A stretch of DNA of 64,000 nt, from positions 344,301 to 408,300 of the forward strand of contig NZ_JAERMU010000001.1 of assembly GCF_016756775.1 (NCBI RefSeq). Reading direction: 5' to 3'. Origin of the DNA: Dryocola clanedunensis subsp. sulfonylureivorans. Its GTDB lineage: Bacteria > Pseudomonadota > Gammaproteobacteria > Enterobacterales > Enterobacteriaceae. The position numbers and the translations under genes are program-made. Shown here one piece after another: positions 51,971 to 59,927 of the stretch; the stretch's first letter is position 1, and each line of letters opens with the position of its first letter. The notes beneath the pieces are model-generated. The model saw nothing but the letters and a program-made list of their open reading frames with translations. It was not told where the DNA came from and ran no database searches.

Positions 51971-52999
51971 TTATTCCCCATAGCGAGCATCAAGTTTGGC
52001 TTTGATCTTTTGATTTGCCGATGCCAGCCGCTGGTTTTTGGCGTCATACACTTCCCGCGATTCATTTGCCAGAACCGTGCGCCAGCGATGAGGGGAGTTG
52101 TTTTCAGCGCCAACGTTGATCGGGTCATGCGGATCAACTGCGCATGCTTCAAGCACTTCCGGTGACCACTGGGGGATCTTGCTGGTTTGCATGGCAATAT
52201 AGCGGGCAATGCTTTCAATCAGCGCGAAAGGCAGATTCAGAACAAGCAGCAGCCAGTCTGCCCGCGAATCTATTTGCATCAGTCTCTGCAATCCAGCGAT
52301 ATAGCCTTCTTTTTGCTTCTCAACAGGCGGGCAAAATAAGACAGTCTCAGCCAGTTCTTCCTGACACTCCTCTTCCATATAGCAGCGAATAAACTCCCAG
52401 TAGAGAGCCAACTCTTCCCGTTGTCCGACATAACCAAAGCTGAATGTATTTATTACCGTTTCTTTATCATCAGCAAGGACATGACCTACGATGCAATAGC
52501 TCACTTTCTGTTTACTGGTGGTGAAAAAAATATCTTTCCACGGTAGCGTGATTATCTCACCTTTCACCTGGTATACATGTACCAGTTGTTTTTTTCGGTT
52601 AAAACGAACCGGGTAGTGTGTTCTTTGAAACCAGTCCTTTAATAGAAAACGCGTACAATAAAACACCACTCCGCCACAAAGAAAAAAAACAAAAAAGAAC
52701 GAAGGGATATCACCACCATTAAAGATGGTCGTTTTTGCAATTGCAAAAAAGAAAATAATGAATAAAATACAAAAAGCCATCATAAATGATGCTACATACC
52801 CTTTTGTAGGGTAAAACTTATCCATAACTTCAAGGTAAGATGAATTTATCCGTATAACTGTATCCAGGTCTAGTACAGTAGCCTCACCAGAAATTCGTCT
52901 TCTTTTACCCTGAACAAAGCGACTCTGCTTTTCTTCTTTGGTCAGTGGTCGATTAACCTTAAATGGAAAGAAAAGCCCGATATCGTGTGAAATTGCCAT
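51971..52999 (-). CDS. Immunity-like membrane protein, array copy 2
   Basis: At 342 residues it is nearly identical to copy 1 outside the membrane hairpin (ILFIIFFFAIAKTTIFNGG versus ILFIITIVAFAKIAIFENG) and a few scattered positions. It keeps EECQEELAETVLFCPPVEKQ and SADWLL-type C-terminal cassette (RADWLLLVLNLPFAL). The variation is concentrated in the hairpin, the part expected to meet a pore-forming toxin in the membrane. It is preceded by its own 123-bp effector remnant. Confidence 0.75.
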   Translation of the reverse strand: MAISHDIGLFFPFKVNRPLTKEEKQSRFVQGKRRRISGEATVLDLDTVIRINSSYLEVMDKFYPTKGYVASFMMAFCILFIIFFFAIAKTTIFNGGDIPSFFFVFFLCGGVVFYCTRFLLKDWFQRTHYPVRFNRKKQLVHVYQVKGEIITLPWKDIFFTTSKQKVSYCIVGHVLADDKETVINTFSFGYVGQREELALYWEFIRCYMEEECQEELAETVLFCPPVEKQKEGYIAGLQRLMQIDSRADWLLLVLNLPFALIESIARYIAMQTSKIPQWSPEVLEACAVDPHDPINVGAENNSPHRWRTVLANESREVYDAKNQRLASANQKIKAKLDARYGE

Positions 53000-53122
53000 T
53001 TACTCCCCTCCTCCAACTAACTGCTGTAGCTGGGACATTTCCATCTGCATGGTTGGCCAGACTGCTGGCACATCACTTTCACCATCGGGTATTTGACGCC
53101 ACCAGGTTGCTGCCTTTTATTT
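53000..53122 (-). pseudogene. Effector 3'-end remnant before array copy 2
   Basis: This 123-bp spacer has the same structure as that before copy 1. The encoded tail is the same (VPAVWPTMQMEMSQLQQLV, GGGE), with few silent differences. Its stop codon abuts the immunity ATG. Confidence 0.85.
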
Positions 53123-54160
53123 TTATTCTCCATAGCGAGCATCAAGTTTGGCTTTGATCTTTTGATTTGCCGATGCCAGCCGCTGGTATTTGGCGTCATA
53201 TACTTCCCGCGATTCATTTGCCAGCACGGTGCGCCAGCGATGAGGGGAGTTGTTTTCAGCACCAACATTAATCGGGTCATTTGGTTCTACAGCACACGCA
53301 TCAATAACTTCCTGTGGCCACTGAGGGATTTTGCTGGTCTGCATTCCTATATAGCGGGCAATGCTCTCTACCAATGAAAGCGGAAGTAATAATAAATTGG
53401 GGATCCACTCCAGTCGGGAATCCATTTTTATCAAAGTTTGTAACCCGGTGATATATCCCTCTCTGTGCTTTTCTACCGGTGGGCAATATAAAACGGTTTC
53501 AGCCATTTCTGCCAGACAGTCTTCTTCCATATAGCAGCGGATGAACTCCCAGTAACGGGACAAATCTGTTTTATTGCCCACATGACCAAAACTAAACGTG
53601 TTCAGCACGGTTTCTTTATCCTCCGCAAGAACATGACCAACGATGCAATAAGTTACTTTCTGTTTGCTGGTGGTGAAGTAAATATCGTTCCATGGTAGAG
53701 TAATCACCCCTCCTTTTACCTGGTAAATATGCACCAGTTTTTTCTTTCGGTTAAATCGAACTGGGTAGTGTGTCTTGCTAAACCAGTCCTTCAATATAGG
53801 ACGACAAAAAATAAACCATGTCGGAATTAAAGATGCAGAGAGAATAACCACACCCCAATAACCACCTTTATAATCGTGAGAATATAGCACATCGCATAAC
53901 AGCCCACCAAACAACCCTAAAATAAATAAAACCATACACATCATCGGGCCAGCAATAACGCCTTTGACCGGATAAAACTTGTCAACAATCTCCAGGTAAG
54001 ATGAATTCATTCGGATGACTGTATCCAGGTCCAGTACTGCCGCCTCACCTGAGCCTTTTCTGCGTTTTCCTTGAACAAAGCAACTTTGTTTTTCTTCTTT
54101 GGTCAGATGCCTGTTTAATTTAAATGGAATATATAATCCAAGTGTATGTGAAATCGCCAT
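53123..54160 (-). CDS. Immunity-like membrane protein, array copy 3 (most divergent)
   Basis: At 345 residues this is the most different copy. The N-terminus reads MAISHTLGLYIPFKLNRHLT. The hairpin is entirely distinct (VLFILGLFGGLLCDVLYSHD ... VVILSASLIPTWFIF), and the linker after it is FSKTHYP. The central/C-terminal cassette (CLAEMAETVLYCPPVEKHRE, LEWIPNLLLLPLSL) is shared with copy 4, while WPQEVIDACAVEPNDPINVG is shared with copy 5. The pattern is a mosaic, so recombination between copies or between strains is likely. Confidence 0.75.
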   Translation of the reverse strand: MAISHTLGLYIPFKLNRHLTKEEKQSCFVQGKRRKGSGEAAVLDLDTVIRMNSSYLEIVDKFYPVKGVIAGPMMCMVLFILGLFGGLLCDVLYSHDYKGGYWGVVILSASLIPTWFIFCRPILKDWFSKTHYPVRFNRKKKLVHIYQVKGGVITLPWNDIYFTTSKQKVTYCIVGHVLAEDKETVLNTFSFGHVGNKTDLSRYWEFIRCYMEEDCLAEMAETVLYCPPVEKHREGYITGLQTLIKMDSRLEWIPNLLLLPLSLVESIARYIGMQTSKIPQWPQEVIDACAVEPNDPINVGAENNSPHRWRTVLANESREVYDAKYQRLASANQKIKAKLDARYGE

Positions 54161-54283
54161 TTATAAGTTATCTCCGACTAATTTCTGCAACTGAGACATT
54201 TCCATCTGCATCGTTGGCCAGATTGCAGGCTCATCACTTTCACCATTTGGTATTTGACCCCATCAGGTTGCTGCCTTTTATTT
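54161..54283 (-). pseudogene. Effector 3'-end remnant before array copy 3
   Basis: This remnant differs from the others. It reads PNGESDEPAIWPTMQMEMSQ, then LQKLVGDNL and a stop. The final residues GDNL replace GGGE, so it came from a different effector allele. Its stop also abuts the ATG of the immunity gene, with GGAG a few bases further upstream. Confidence 0.85.
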
Positions 54284-55312
54284 TTATTCTCCATAGCGAG
54301 CATCAAGTTTGGCTTTGATCTTTTGGTTTGCCGATTCCAGCCGCTGGTTTTTGGCGTCATACACTTCCCGCGATTCATTTGCCAGCACGGTGCGCCAGCG
54401 ATGAGGGGAATTGTTTTCAGCGCCAACGTTGATCGGGTCATGAGAATCAACAGCGCATGCTTCAAGAACGTCGGGTGACCACTGGGGGATCTTGCTGGTT
54501 TGCATGGCAATATAGCGGGCAATGCTCTCTACCAATGAAAGCGGAAGTAATAATAAATTGGGGATCCATTCCAGTCGGGAATCCATTTTTATCAACGTTT
54601 GTAACCCGGTGATATATCCCTCTTTGCGTTTTTCCACTGGAGGGCAATATAAAATGGTTTCAGCCATTTCTGCCAGACAGTCCTCTTCCATATAACACCG
54701 AATAAACTCCCAGTAGAGAGACAACTCTTCCCGTTGTCCGACATAACCAAAGCTGAACGTATTCAGTACGATTTCTTTATCATCAGCAAGGACATGACCT
54801 ACGATGCAATAGCTCACTTTCTGCTTGCTGGTTGTGAAAAAAATATCTTTCCACGGAATGGTTATAACTTCACCACTAACCTGATAGACATGCACCTGCT
54901 GTTTCTTTCGGTTAAACCTTACGGGGTAATGTGTTCTTCGAAACCAATCTTTCAGAAGAAATCGCCCCAGCCAGAAAATGGCCGAACCAAACAATATTAA
55001 AATGAAGAAAAACATAGGAACATTGCCATCATTAAAAATGGCAATTTTTGCAGTGGCTATAATTGCGATAAGAAACAATATACAGAATGCCATCATAAAT
55101 GATGCTACATACCCTTTTGTAGGATAGAATTTATCCACAACTTCAAGGTAAGATGAATTTATCCGTATAACAGTATCCAAATCGAGTACCGCGGCCTCGC
55201 CGTAACATTTCCTACGTTTACCCTGAACAAAGCGACTTTGTTTTTCTTCTTTGGTCAGTGGTCGATTAACCTTAAATGGAAAAAAAAGTCCTATATCGTG
55301 TGAAATTGCCAT
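54284..55312 (-). CDS. Immunity-like membrane protein, array copy 4
   Basis: This 342-residue copy combines an N-terminal block like copies 1, 2 and 5 (but GKRRKCYGEA) with its own hairpin (FLIAIIATAKIAIFNDGNVP, FFFILILFGSAIFWLG). The EMAETILYCPPVEKRKEGY/LEWIPNLLLLPLSL cassette is that of copy 3, and the SPDVLEACAVD tail is that of copies 1 and 2. Exchange of blocks is therefore visible by eye. Confidence 0.75.
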   Translation of the reverse strand: MAISHDIGLFFPFKVNRPLTKEEKQSRFVQGKRRKCYGEAAVLDLDTVIRINSSYLEVVDKFYPTKGYVASFMMAFCILFLIAIIATAKIAIFNDGNVPMFFFILILFGSAIFWLGRFLLKDWFRRTHYPVRFNRKKQQVHVYQVSGEVITIPWKDIFFTTSKQKVSYCIVGHVLADDKEIVLNTFSFGYVGQREELSLYWEFIRCYMEEDCLAEMAETILYCPPVEKRKEGYITGLQTLIKMDSRLEWIPNLLLLPLSLVESIARYIAMQTSKIPQWSPDVLEACAVDSHDPINVGAENNSPHRWRTVLANESREVYDAKNQRLESANQKIKAKLDARYGE

Positions 55313-55435
55313 TTACTCCCTTTCCCCAACTAACTGCTGAAGCTGCGACATTTCCATCTGCATGGTTAGCCAGATTGCAGGCGCATCACTTTCACCATTT
55401 GGTATTTGACCCCATCAGGTTGCTGCCTTTTATTT
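55313..55435 (-). pseudogene. Effector 3'-end remnant before array copy 4
   Basis: This spacer encodes PNGESDAPAIWLTMQMEMSQ, then LQQLVGERE and a stop that abuts the ATG. The tail GERE differs both from GDNL and from GGGE, marking a third allele type. The sequence AAAGGGAG serves as ribosome site. Confidence 0.85.
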
Positions 55436-56464
55436 TTATTCTCCATAGCGAGCATCAAGTTTGGCTTTGATCTTTTGGTTTGCCGATTCCAGCCGCTGGT
55501 ATTTGGCGTCATACACTTCCCGCGATTCATTTGCCAGCACGGTGCGCCAGCGATAAGGGGAGTTGTTTTCAGCACCAACGTTGATCGGGTCATTTGGTTC
55601 TACAGCACACGCATCAATAACTTCCTGTGGCCACTGAGGGATTTTGCTGGTCTGCATTCCTATATAGCGGGCAATGCTTTCAATCAGCGCGAAAGGCAGA
55701 TTCAGAACAAGCAGCAGCCAGTCTGCCCGTGAATCTATTTGCATCAGTCTCTGTAATCCTTCGATATAGCCTTCTTTTTGTTTCTCAACAGGCGGGCAAA
55801 ATAAAACAGTCTCAGCCAGTTCTTCCAGACAGTCCTCTTCCATATAACACCGAATAAACTCCCAGTAGAGAGACAACTCTTCCCGTTGTCCGACATAACC
55901 AAAGCTGAAGGTATTGAGTACTGTTTCTTTATCTTCTGAAATTAGATGTCCAACAATGCAGTAACTAATTCTTTGCTTACTGGTTGTAAAGAATACATCC
56001 CCCCACGGAACTGTTATAATTTTTCCACTAACCTGATACACATGCACCTGCTGTTTCTTTCGGTTAAACCTTACGGGGTAATGTGTTTTTCGAAACCAAT
56101 CTTTCAATAGAAATCGTCCAAAAAAACAAATACTGCCACCCGAAAGTAGTGCGACAAACCAAAAAAATAAAAAACCATCACTATCAACAATGGTGATTTT
56201 TGCAGTGGCTACAATTGCGATAAGAAACAATATACAAAACGCCATCATAAATGACGCTACATACCCTTTTGTAGGGTAGAATTTATCCACAACTTCCAGG
56301 TAAGATGAATTCATCCGTATAACCGTATCCAGATCGAGTACAGCAGCCTCACCAGAAATTCTTCTTCTTTTCCCCTGAACAAAGCGACTTTGTTTTTCTT
56401 CTTTAGTCAGTGGTCGATTAAGCTTAAACGGAATAAAAAGGCCAATATCGTGTGAAATTGCCAT
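55436..56464 (-). CDS. Immunity-like membrane protein, array copy 5 (next to effector)
   Basis: This 342-residue copy directly follows the intact effector: the effector TAA and this ATG touch (TAAATG), and the ribosome site lies in the effector's last codons. It is therefore the probable cognate immunity gene of the present effector. It has the hairpin FLIAIVATAKITIVDSDGFL and FFWFVALLSGGSICFFGRFL (the latter also in copy 1). It has cassette RADWLLLVLNLPFAL as in copies 1 and 2, and WPQEVIDACAVEPNDPINVG as in copy 3. Confidence 0.8.
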   Translation of the reverse strand: MAISHDIGLFIPFKLNRPLTKEEKQSRFVQGKRRRISGEAAVLDLDTVIRMNSSYLEVVDKFYPTKGYVASFMMAFCILFLIAIVATAKITIVDSDGFLFFWFVALLSGGSICFFGRFLLKDWFRKTHYPVRFNRKKQQVHVYQVSGKIITVPWGDVFFTTSKQRISYCIVGHLISEDKETVLNTFSFGYVGQREELSLYWEFIRCYMEEDCLEELAETVLFCPPVEKQKEGYIEGLQRLMQIDSRADWLLLVLNLPFALIESIARYIGMQTSKIPQWPQEVIDACAVEPNDPINVGAENNSPYRWRTVLANESREVYDAKYQRLESANQKIKAKLDARYGE

Positions 56465-59056
56465 TTATTCACCTCCCCCAATTAACTGCTGAAGCTGCGA
56501 CATTTCCATCTGCATGGTTGGCCAGACTGCAGGAACATCACTTTCACCAACAGGTATTTGACGCCACCAGGTTGCTGCCAGCCATTTCTGAATTTCATCA
56601 CGACTTTGCATCGCAATATAAACTGCAGAGCCAAGAACAAAAGCAATCGCTATCGCCAGGCCTACAGGGCCAAGGGCCAGTGAAGTAAATACTGCTGATG
56701 TTACCAATGCTGCACCAGCCACAGCAGAGATCAAGTATGCACTAGCTAACCCTATATTGCCTTTTTGCCTTTCATCAATAAAATGATAGATATCCCATGC
56801 AACTGCTACATAACCAAATGCGGCGCATACCTTTCCTGCGAGCTGAATTCTGTCAGCTAATTTCATCATCCCGACTTTGCCATAACGCAAACGTACCAAT
56901 GGCTTGAGCCGGAAACTCTTAAATTTAAAGATCACCCTTTCCACCGCATCCAGTAATGTTCCACCAGCTCCGATGGTATCGGCGAATAATTTAGACATCT
57001 TTTCTGCCCCCGTAAGCTGCCCGTGCATCAGGCTGGCTGCGGATTTGCTGACGGCCCCAACCTGCATGATCATTGCAAAAACGCATCCGGCAAAAGGCAG
57101 GCTCTGCGCACCATCATTTGCCAGATTGTTGACCGCGCTGCCTTTCGCCAGCGCCAGTTTTTCTCTCCACTGACGCGGGAATAACGTACTGCTGACTTCA
57201 TCTGCCGAGCGCATCGTTTTTGCGGCTGCGGTGGCACGTTCAGCCTCTGGTAGTACCCGCGTCCGCGTTGCTTCTGCTACATCAATCAGAACCAGTGATT
57301 TCTGCTGGTGAATCCCCACCATCGATACGCCGGCAATTTCCATTCTGCGTACTTCGATATCGACATAGTGTCGCAGGCGGGACGCTGAAATGCGGCCTTC
57401 AAGATCGGTCATTTCTCCCAGCTGCCTTACGATGGTACTGATGAAATATTTTCGCTCACCCGTGCTGCTTATCACCTTAAGTCCCATGCCATATGACGCA
57501 GCCAGTGCCACCAGAGAAGGCAGTAATCTGTCTGCAGCTTTGTCCAGCATCCCCGCCAGCGCACTGCTGACTGCATTGAGATAGCCTTCCAGCGCGAACT
57601 GAACATTCTTCGCCGCTTTATCAGTTATCTTTGTATAGACGTCGATTAGCTTATCCTTCCAGGGAACATCGCTGTAATCCTTGTACGCACTCACTGAGTC
57701 GCTGACCCTGAGGGTCCATTGCCTGTTATTCATCACCGCGGCACGCAGAAGAATATTACTGCAACCTATTGATGGCTGGGACAGTTGGTCCAGGAACCAG
57801 GCCGTAACATCTGATTTATCCTGCATATGCTGTACGCAATGCATCACCGTCTGGGTAAATAATGCGCCGCTGCTAATATCTTCAGGGTCAAAATTGCCGT
57901 CAAGATAGTCCAGCAACGTCTGACCTTTCAGCCAGGCCAGATACATCCCCACCATCGGTGAAATGACCTGCTGGTCAAAGGCTGAGAGTGCAGCATCGTA
58001 TTCCTTCAGGAATGCCTGCTCTTTTGAGCGGTCAATATATTTTTCATACTGTGCCCAGTACATATTAACCTGTTGCTGAAGTGACTGATTATTATGGCTG
58101 TAAAGCGCATTTTGCTGCGCGCTGGCCATGGTGGGCAACATGACTCCTGCTTTAATGGCAATACCACTTCGGGCCTGCTGCTCCACCCCCCTGTCAAGGG
58201 TGAGCTGATCACGTTCGAATTGGGTGCAAAGCACCTCTTTCAGCGAACTTAGCGCTGATGACAAAGCCAGTCCCCGTGAGTATTTCGGATTCTGTGAAAA
58301 TTGTTTTTCTATTCGATGATTGGACAGGGCTGCAATATCCTGAATAACGGCAACGGGATCTTGCAGCACAAGGATCGCCCCCTTTCCGGCATACAGTGCA
58401 TCAGCCGCCTGAATCAGATGTTGTCCTTCCTGAGGTTTGACCGTCCTGAAGGGGGCTGGAGACCACGTTTTATGAGAGCAGGAAGCTGCCTTAGGGCTGT
58501 ATTCAGCAACCGTTCCGGCTAACCCGGAAACAGACAATGTCTGCCTGCCACTTCCACCATTCACCCAGGCGTCCATATCAAAGCACTGCATGTACTGACT
58601 GCGGTAGGCAGAATCCTCATGCTTCTTACGCGTCGCATCCGTCCACTCCACTTCCGACCAGGCAAACCAGAACATGCCATTTTTCATTCCTGCCGGCTTC
58701 ACGGGTAAAGTAATTAATGAGGCCGTTGCCAGTTCTTCAGGCTTGTTGACGCAGGGTTTTCGTGTTCCCGCCACGATATCAGCAGGCACATCACCAGTCT
58801 CAGGCAACGGATAGTAATAACCGTCATCGGTGACATAGTAATTAATCCAGCGGGCTCCGGATTCAGACCAGATATTCAAAAAACCGGCCCGCAGCAATCT
58901 GGCGGTATAGGCGGTCTGTCCCTGAGCAGGGACAGGAACAGTAATATCCGCAGGCAGAAGAGGCAAGCTGTCATCTGCTGCTATCACGGCAGGACGAGCA
59001 GGAAGTACCGGCAGCCCGTAACGGCGGCAAAATTTACAACCTTGTTCTGTAGTCAT
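56465..59056 (-). CDS. VasX-like T6SS pore-forming effector
   Basis: This 863-residue protein begins with the VasX-type N-terminal motif CKFCRRYGLPVLPARPAV (Cys7, Cys10) and has the MIX-like segment RLLRAGFLNIWSESGARW. A long helical middle region follows. The last third has several hydrophobic segments (LPFAGCVFAMIMQVGAV, VCAAFGYVAVAWDIYHF, ASAYLISAVAGAALVTSAVF, GPVGLAIAIAFVLGSAVYIA), as expected of a colicin-like membrane toxin. VasX of Vibrio cholerae dissipates the membrane potential and is blocked by the membrane protein TsiV2. A DUF4123 adaptor and VgrG stand just upstream, and immunity-like genes follow. Confidence 0.85.
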   Translation of the reverse strand: MTTEQGCKFCRRYGLPVLPARPAVIAADDSLPLLPADITVPVPAQGQTAYTARLLRAGFLNIWSESGARWINYYVTDDGYYYPLPETGDVPADIVAGTRKPCVNKPEELATASLITLPVKPAGMKNGMFWFAWSEVEWTDATRKKHEDSAYRSQYMQCFDMDAWVNGGSGRQTLSVSGLAGTVAEYSPKAASCSHKTWSPAPFRTVKPQEGQHLIQAADALYAGKGAILVLQDPVAVIQDIAALSNHRIEKQFSQNPKYSRGLALSSALSSLKEVLCTQFERDQLTLDRGVEQQARSGIAIKAGVMLPTMASAQQNALYSHNNQSLQQQVNMYWAQYEKYIDRSKEQAFLKEYDAALSAFDQQVISPMVGMYLAWLKGQTLLDYLDGNFDPEDISSGALFTQTVMHCVQHMQDKSDVTAWFLDQLSQPSIGCSNILLRAAVMNNRQWTLRVSDSVSAYKDYSDVPWKDKLIDVYTKITDKAAKNVQFALEGYLNAVSSALAGMLDKAADRLLPSLVALAASYGMGLKVISSTGERKYFISTIVRQLGEMTDLEGRISASRLRHYVDIEVRRMEIAGVSMVGIHQQKSLVLIDVAEATRTRVLPEAERATAAAKTMRSADEVSSTLFPRQWREKLALAKGSAVNNLANDGAQSLPFAGCVFAMIMQVGAVSKSAASLMHGQLTGAEKMSKLFADTIGAGGTLLDAVERVIFKFKSFRLKPLVRLRYGKVGMMKLADRIQLAGKVCAAFGYVAVAWDIYHFIDERQKGNIGLASAYLISAVAGAALVTSAVFTSLALGPVGLAIAIAFVLGSAVYIAMQSRDEIQKWLAATWWRQIPVGESDVPAVWPTMQMEMSQLQQLIGGGE

Positions 59057-59081
59057 TTTTCATTCCATTCACTGATACGGA

Positions 59082-59918
59082 TTAGCGCTGCGTCATTGTG
59101 TTCCAGCGCTCTTCATCCCAGAAGCGGGTTTCATCATGGAAAAAATCAGGCGTTTTCCTGGCCTGTTGCAGCAGAGGTAAAAGTTTGGGAGATGTCCAGA
59201 ATGCGTCCCGAAGACTGAGGCCATAAAAAGCAAACGCAGCCTGGTCCTCTGCTGTAGGCAATCCCAGCTCTGAAGCTTTCGACAGAAGCGCATCAATTTT
59301 CTGGCTTACCTGCTCTCGCTGAACGACATCCTCATAAGGTGGGAATCTGCCAAGAACCTGATTTATCTGTCCACAGCGTTGTAGTTGCTGAAGTGGCAGA
59401 GCCCGAACTTCACCTTGCTGTACAGTATTCGCAGAAGGGAAACTCACCGTATGCCAGTGCCCCTCAAGCCAGAAAGTCCAGTGACTGACCAGGTGCGAAG
59501 GAAACGTTTGAGCAAGCTGTACGGGAGAGAGCATCCAGCACAGGTGAAAGAAAACACGCGGATCGTAGTAGCGAAGAATATGTCCCTGGTACTGTTCATC
59601 GGTAAAATGGAGCGATCTGGTAAGCTGATCCCGGATTTCCGACGATGATTGCCCACTGCGTAACAGCAGACAGGACACAGGTGCTCCCCGGGAGGAATCA
59701 ACCTGCCTCAGCGCTTCCATTAACGCTTCCCAGTCTCCGCCTCTCATCTCTTTTAATGGTAAAAGCCAGGGGTAAAGGTGAGCCTGAGGCGTAAACATTG
59801 GTGAAACAAGTTCAATTACAGGCCATGTTTCACTGATGTCAGGATGTTGCATTCTGTCGATAATGGCAAAATCATGCTCACCGGGTGTCACCGGTTGTGT
59901 CTGGTAATACTTACCCAT
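59082..59918 (-). CDS. DUF4123 effector-loading adaptor (Tap/TEC, VasW-like)
   Basis: The 278-residue protein matches the DUF4123 adaptor type (FAIIDRMQHPDI, SPMFTPQAHLYPWLLPL, ILRYYDPRVFFHLCWMLSP, the conserved FRyyDPRvl core). Such adaptors bind a specific effector and load it onto the VgrG encoded beside them. Order vgrG - adaptor - VasX-like effector - immunity equals the V. cholerae vgrG-2/vasW/vasX arrangement. The spacing is 9 bp to vgrG and 25 bp to the effector. Confidence 0.9.
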   Translation of the reverse strand: MGKYYQTQPVTPGEHDFAIIDRMQHPDISETWPVIELVSPMFTPQAHLYPWLLPLKEMRGGDWEALMEALRQVDSSRGAPVSCLLLRSGQSSSEIRDQLTRSLHFTDEQYQGHILRYYDPRVFFHLCWMLSPVQLAQTFPSHLVSHWTFWLEGHWHTVSFPSANTVQQGEVRALPLQQLQRCGQINQVLGRFPPYEDVVQREQVSQKIDALLSKASELGLPTAEDQAAFAFYGLSLRDAFWTSPKLLPLLQQARKTPDFFHDETRFWDEERWNTMTQR

Positions 59919-59927
59919 TATCTTTCC

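Larger units (their letters stand above)
50819..56579 (-). repeat. Five-unit tandem array: immunity gene plus effector 3' scar
   Basis: The five immunity starts lie at 51847, 52999, 54160, 55312 and 56464, giving periods of 1152, 1161, 1152 and 1152 bp. Each unit holds one complete immunity gene and one copy of the effector's 3' end, the fifth being in the intact effector itself (56465-56579). The repeat junction lies in GGCAGCAACC of the effector, fused to AATAAAAATAAAA after the immunity stop. Unit ends are conserved and the membrane hairpin is the variable part. Confidence 0.9.

Noticed and set aside
51865..52218. Overlapping short minus-strand frames at each array junction (for example 51865-52218, 54178-54522)
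   Set aside because: They read the immunity 3' end and the effector scar out of frame and recur only because the repeat does. No independent ribosome site or conserved product is evident.
50819..56464. Interpretation of the five paralogues as effectors or as an assembly artefact
   Set aside because: The copies differ at many positions, including blocks shared between non-neighbours, so they are not collapsed or duplicated reads. They lack toxin or secretion motifs and follow the effector without adaptors of their own.
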